Shown here piece by piece: positions 22,034-24,872 of a stretch of DNA of 24,872 nucleotides. The notes below the pieces were generated by a model. The model worked only from the letters and a program-made list of their open reading frames with translations, had not been told where the DNA came from and searched no databases. The stretch comes from an uncultured Treponema sp. (GTDB lineage Bacteria > Spirochaetota > Spirochaetia > Treponematales > Treponemataceae). A program made the position numbers and the translations under genes. How positions within the stretch are numbered: position 1 is the first letter of the stretch; every line of letters starts with the position of its first letter. The stretch is from the NCBI GenBank assembly GCA_910584475.1, contig CAJUBD010000029.1, positions 1-24,872 on the forward strand, given 5' to 3'.

Positions 22034-22864
22034 TCATTCAATTTTAAAATATGCATCGTTTATCAGTTTGAAGTCGCAGGGAAAAACCTTAACTTCGCAA
22101 TCTGCGGAATGCTTTTCCTTTATCATTTTTTTCATTTTCATCGCATCTTCTTCCGAATAATATAAGCCGATGTAATGATTTCCTTGCAGTTTAAAATTCG
22201 GATTAAAATGGCATTCTCCGCATGGAAAAAAGAAAAACAAGTCGTCTTCATTTTCTTCAAGCGCAAAATCAATCGCAAACTTTGTTTCCAAAGAATACAA
22301 CTTTCTGTCCTTGTTTTTTATTTCGGGAAGTTTAAGTTTCAATTTTTTGCAGACATAGGAAATTATATAAATTGAGTTGTTGTAGTTTTCTGAAAGGATA
22401 TATTCATCGGCACTTGCCTTTACTTCAGATTCCCTTTTGCTTGAAACGAACAAAAAACACTTTTCGCCTATGTCCAATTGGCTTATTCCATTTTCAGAAT
22501 AAAAAGATATTCTTTCGCCAAGCCGACGCGACATTTCCAAGAGCGAATCGGCAAAATCACAAAAAAGATAAAATTTCTCTTCAACCTCGCGAAAACCTTC
22601 TGTTTGCAAATCCTCGTAATAACATAAGAATTGATTTATCCTGACTGTTTCAGAATTGTATGATACATTCAAAGAATTTGTCGCAAACAAATTCATCGCA
22701 TTTGCAAACATGAACAAAAAGAACATTAAAAATTGTCGCTGAAATAGCGCGACAATTTTAATCCGAGTTTTGTTCCAAAACTCGTCTATCCATAGCAACT
22801 TCTCATTACATTGCGAAGTTGCGTTTTTTGCAATCAAAAATTTAAGGAATAGCTTATTTTTCAT
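22034..22864 (-). CDS. Unknown secreted protein with a repeat element inside its signal peptide
   Basis: I recognise no family. From the ATG at 22864 (35 bases after the RCC1-like gene) the protein is 276 residues. It opens MKNKLFLKFLI, continues with about 35 polar residues encoded by hairpin element D (22727-22831), then resumes with MFFLFMFANAMNLFATNS. The two flanking pieces joined would form one normal signal peptide, so the element seems to have entered in frame. If the original start is lost, translation might instead begin at the ATG at 22726, with no Shine-Dalgarno. The remainder (about 230 residues) has YYEDLQTEGFREVEEKFYLF and a Phe-rich stretch DDLFFFFPCGECHF. The last 60 residues (HYIGLYYSEEDAMKMKKMIK) look like a SPOR-type fold, which is tentative. 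Confidence 0.6.
   Translation of the reverse strand: MKNKLFLKFLIAKNATSQCNEKLLWIDEFWNKTRIKIVALFQRQFLMFFLFMFANAMNLFATNSLNVSYNSETVRINQFLCYYEDLQTEGFREVEEKFYLFCDFADSLLEMSRRLGERISFYSENGISQLDIGEKCFLFVSSKRESEVKASADEYILSENYNNSIYIISYVCKKLKLKLPEIKNKDRKLYSLETKFAIDFALEENEDDLFFFFPCGECHFNPNFKLQGNHYIGLYYSEEDAMKMKKMIKEKHSADCEVKVFPCDFKLINDAYFKIE
22726..22822 (-). repeat. Tandem hairpin element, copy D, in frame within a CDS
   Basis: Reading the minus strand: stem 1 GCAACTTC/GAAGTTGC (22795-22822), linker TATGGATAGA, stem 2 CGAGTTTTG-GAA-CAAAACTCG (22764-22784), a GA gap, then stem 3 AAAATTGTCGC/GCGACAATTTT (22729-22759). The order and sequence match copies A-C, but the orientation is opposite. The whole element reads through without a stop in the frame of the host gene. 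Confidence 0.72.
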
Positions 22865-22898
22865 AATGCATCCATCGTTGCCATATCGTCCTGCTTTT

Positions 22899-24155
22899 TC
22901 AATCGCGCCTTTTGGCTTCTTGCAACGGCTCCAAAAACAAAAACGAATCTTCGGCACAATCCAATCCCGCCCGTCCATAAATGTCGTATCCTGTTACATA
23001 AATTGTGCCGTCCTTCGACTGGGAAAAAAGATTGCGTTTTCCAAAGATTCTTTTCATTTCCAGATTTTCGCCGCTTTCAAATTTCTCGCCGTCCGTCCAT
23101 AAAATCAGCCTTCCGCTTTTCAAGAGGGCGGCGGTGTACGCTCCATGCTTAATATTGTATTCAGGAGAACTCGACTTTTCGACGATTTCAAAAAGAATTT
23201 CGCCTTCAGTCAAAAAATTTCCAGTTATGAGCCGTTTGACTTTGCCGACATCCTCGCGCTTCATGTTGTCGATATTGTCGGCCAGCCATATTTCCTTTTT
23301 AATATTTTCATAAAATTCTTTCACGATATTTTTTTCATCAATAAGCGAAGCGCCCCATAAGTACACGCCGCCGCCTTTCCTGTAAGCCCCCGCATAACTG
23401 TTTGTGGAAAAATCGCTGATGCCTTTCGGCAGAGTCAGCGGCATCATCTCGTCAAATTCGCCCGTTTCTCCTCGCCAAGCAGAAAAGCTCAAGCACATTG
23501 AATCCGGGCTGTTGCACTCTCCCCATGTCCAAAAATTTCCCGCCGCGTCTTCTGCGACCATATAAACGTATGAATCACCCAGCAAATAGAAATTGTTAAT
23601 TTCAATGTTCTTCCATTTTGCATTGGCAGGATGTTCAATTTTTTCAATTCCTTTATAACAGATTCTACATAGAGTTCCGTCTTTTTTTAGCGCGAACGAA
23701 AAATCTCCGTCCGCAAACACTTTTGCCCAGTCCTTGTCCTGATTGAGCAGAATAGGTTGGGAAACCGCATTCGGCACGTGATTTTCTTTACATCGGGCAA
23801 TGCAGTTTCCCAACTGTCCGCTTCCGTTGCAGCCCCATCCCCATAAAGTGCCGTCCCTCGCAATCGCGAGGCTGTGAGTTTCCCCTGCGGCCACAGAAAC
23901 AAATTTCACGGGAGAGTCAACATACGCGGGAGGCTCACAGGAAGAAGGTAACGGCTCATATATTGAATCCGCATGTCCCGACTCGAAGCCAAGCCCCAGC
24001 TGTCCGTAAGAATTGTAACCGAAGGCAAGAATTTTTCCGTCTTCAAATAAAAGCAGCGTATGATACATCCCCGAAGCAGCGTCAAGCAGTTTTTGCGCCT
24101 GCGCGCCACACAAAAGAAAAACGGCACAAAGTGAAAATAAAATTTTCCTTTTCAT
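22899..24155 (-). CDS. Secreted RCC1-repeat (beta-propeller) protein
   Basis: A 418-residue protein with a signal peptide (MKRKILFSLCAVFLLCGAQA, cleavage near AQA-QK). It has RCC1-type repeats: GMYHTLLLFEDGKILAFGYN, then YGQLGLG; GETHSLAIARDGTLWGWGCN, then GSGQLGN; and later degenerate repeats, ending with KDGTIYVTGYDIYGRAGLD. RCC1 repeats form seven-bladed propellers that bind proteins; in bacteria they occur in secreted proteins of mostly unknown role. The start at 24155 is chosen for the signal peptide; the nearest Shine-Dalgarno, AAGGAG, is 13 bases away, which is unusually far. It lies 31 bases after the membrane protein gene and 34 before the unknown secreted protein, probably one operon. 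Confidence 0.75.
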   Translation of the reverse strand: MKRKILFSLCAVFLLCGAQAQKLLDAASGMYHTLLLFEDGKILAFGYNSYGQLGLGFESGHADSIYEPLPSSCEPPAYVDSPVKFVSVAAGETHSLAIARDGTLWGWGCNGSGQLGNCIARCKENHVPNAVSQPILLNQDKDWAKVFADGDFSFALKKDGTLCRICYKGIEKIEHPANAKWKNIEINNFYLLGDSYVYMVAEDAAGNFWTWGECNSPDSMCLSFSAWRGETGEFDEMMPLTLPKGISDFSTNSYAGAYRKGGGVYLWGASLIDEKNIVKEFYENIKKEIWLADNIDNMKREDVGKVKRLITGNFLTEGEILFEIVEKSSSPEYNIKHGAYTAALLKSGRLILWTDGEKFESGENLEMKRIFGKRNLFSQSKDGTIYVTGYDIYGRAGLDCAEDSFLFLEPLQEAKRRD

Positions 24156-24186
24156 CGCGGTAAATACTCTCCTTGGAATTTTCAAT

Positions 24187-24678
24187 TTATGGAAAAGTTT
24201 CATTATTCTTTCGCAATATTTTGAATAACGACACTTCCTCAAGATATGATACCACAACGGCAGGAAATAAAAAAGATTCCGCGACCAAAATGTTGTGAAA
24301 CAGCGACGCAAATATTAGCTTCAAATTTATTTCATGCGCGAAAATCAATGACGATGTAAACTGAAAGGCAAACACGCATAATACGCAGCACAATGTATAA
24401 TAAAAAGGGAAGAATATATAAAACTGCCTTTTCGACAACTTCAACAAAAAGTACAGGCTTTGCAATATTCCGATAAATATGCCGCAGATGTAGACTTCCA
24501 TAAAGTCGATGTTTCTAAAAATGAAAAAACATGAAATCACATTATTTAACAAATACAAGGAAAAGAAAATAATCGCAGATATAAATGAACTTTTTTTCAA
24601 TTTCATTTCCCCCATGATAATAAACGGTTTTTTATCCCTTTCATAGAACTCTTCGGCATCACTGTTCAAAATACCCAT
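24187..24678 (-). CDS. Unknown membrane protein with about four spans
   Basis: 163 residues, not recognised. Hydrophobic segments appear at SAIIFFSLYLLNNVISCFF, VYICGIFIGILQSLYFLL, FYYTLCCVLCVFAFQF and LFHNILVAESFLFPAVVVSY, giving about four inner-membrane spans. The N-terminus before the first span is charged. The ATG at 24678 overlaps the upstream gene by 20 bases and has no clear Shine-Dalgarno; ATG codons at 24615 or 24606 are alternatives that still keep all spans. Codon use is AT-rich like its neighbours. Confidence 0.55.
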   Translation of the reverse strand: MGILNSDAEEFYERDKKPFIIMGEMKLKKSSFISAIIFFSLYLLNNVISCFFIFRNIDFMEVYICGIFIGILQSLYFLLKLSKRQFYIFFPFYYTLCCVLCVFAFQFTSSLIFAHEINLKLIFASLFHNILVAESFLFPAVVVSYLEEVSLFKILRKNNETFP

Positions 24679-24872
24679 TCAACAATTCGTGTTTGGTTTT
24701 CAAAATTTTTTCGCATTTGATTTTTTCGGAGAAAGCGTATTCTTTTGAAGTAGGATAGGCATAGCCTTCTCCTTCTATATTGCATTCCTGTTTGTCAATA
24801 TCAATATTTGTCACCCTCAGGGCAACCGCATTATAAAAAGAAGAGCAATAAAAATAAGTGTAAAAGGAATAA
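24659..24872 (-). CDS. C-terminal part of an unknown protein (cut by the window edge)
   Basis: On the minus strand a frame open from the window edge encodes about 70 residues, including VALRVTNIDIDKQECNIEGE and YAYPTSKEYAFSEKI, and stops with TGA at 24659-24661. It overlaps the membrane protein start by 20 bases, consistent with an operon. The piece is too short to assign a family. Confidence 0.55.
   Translation of the reverse strand, partial: YSFYTYFYCSSFYNAVALRVTNIDIDKQECNIEGEGYAYPTSKEYAFSEKIKCEKILKTKHELLNGYFEQ

Noticed and set aside
8685..22822. The hairpin clusters considered as plain intrinsic terminators
   Set aside because: They occur in both orientations relative to transcription, have several abutting stems and mostly no T-run after the stem. 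One lies inside a reading frame. A role in ending transcripts is still possible for single stems such as 8786-8815.
24179..24311. Upstream extension of the RCC1-like frame to 24311
   Set aside because: It overlaps the membrane protein gene out of frame, and the signal peptide begins at 24155.

Overview
The window looks like a chromosomal segment of a host-associated treponeme (Spirochaetes). The reasons are a TatT-TatP-type TRAP transporter operon, a DUF4954 left-handed beta-helix protein, relaxed spirochaete lipoboxes, large GEISGN-type beta-helix surface repeats, and frequent TTG/GTG starts. This is inferred from protein content; there is no rRNA here to fix the species. No rRNA, tRNA, IS element, prophage or CRISPR array was seen.

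Layout. 1-2460 (+): 3' part of a repeat-rich right-handed beta-helix surface protein. 2541-5064 (-): an infC-rpmI-rplT ribosomal block followed by a ZapB-like coiled-coil protein, zapA and a YaiI/DUF188 protein. 5163-8726 (-): a GAF-HD-GYP signalling protein with its own promoter, an RsmB/NSUN-type m5C methyltransferase, and a GH3 (NagZ-like) lipoprotein translationally coupled to it. 8831-12940 (-): tatT-like TPR lipoprotein, dctP and a fused dctQM, forming a TPAT TRAP transporter. 13207-15366 (-): DUF4954 protein. 15427-18366 (+): a large M16-fold secreted protein without the zinc motif. 18417-19892 (-): HtrA/DegP. 20314-21087 (-): methionine aminopeptidase. 21203-21388 (-): a 61-residue protein. 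21620-21988 (+): a short DtxR/MntR regulator. 22034-24872 (-): an AT-rich cluster of unknown secreted or membrane proteins including an RCC1-repeat protein.

Two signals stand out beyond the genes. First, at least five gaps (8685-8815, 11774-11923, 13016-13227, 19948-20223, 22726-22822) carry a modular family of adjacent hairpins. The core is a variable stem 1, an A/T-rich linker, stem 2 beginning CGAG and ending CTCG, 1-3 bases, then stem 3, which in four copies is bounded by TTAAAAT/ATTTTAA. The copies lie in both orientations although all flanking genes are on the minus strand. Two copies show compensatory changes in stem 1. One copy sits in frame inside a signal peptide, and others supply the end or the start of a reading frame, which recalls Rickettsia palindromic elements. 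Second, several strong sigma-70-like promoters place the predicted +1 on, or within a few bases of, the start codon with no Shine-Dalgarno site (DUF4954 gene, M16 gene, tatT, map, and a 13-codon ORF ahead of the DtxR gene). This suggests leaderless or very short-leader mRNAs.

Functionally the window mixes housekeeping (translation initiation, ribosomal proteins, N-terminal Met removal, rRNA methylation, Z-ring assembly) with envelope functions (TRAP uptake, glycan hydrolysis, periplasmic quality control, surface adhesin) and signalling (c-di-GMP-type phosphodiesterase, metal-dependent repressor).
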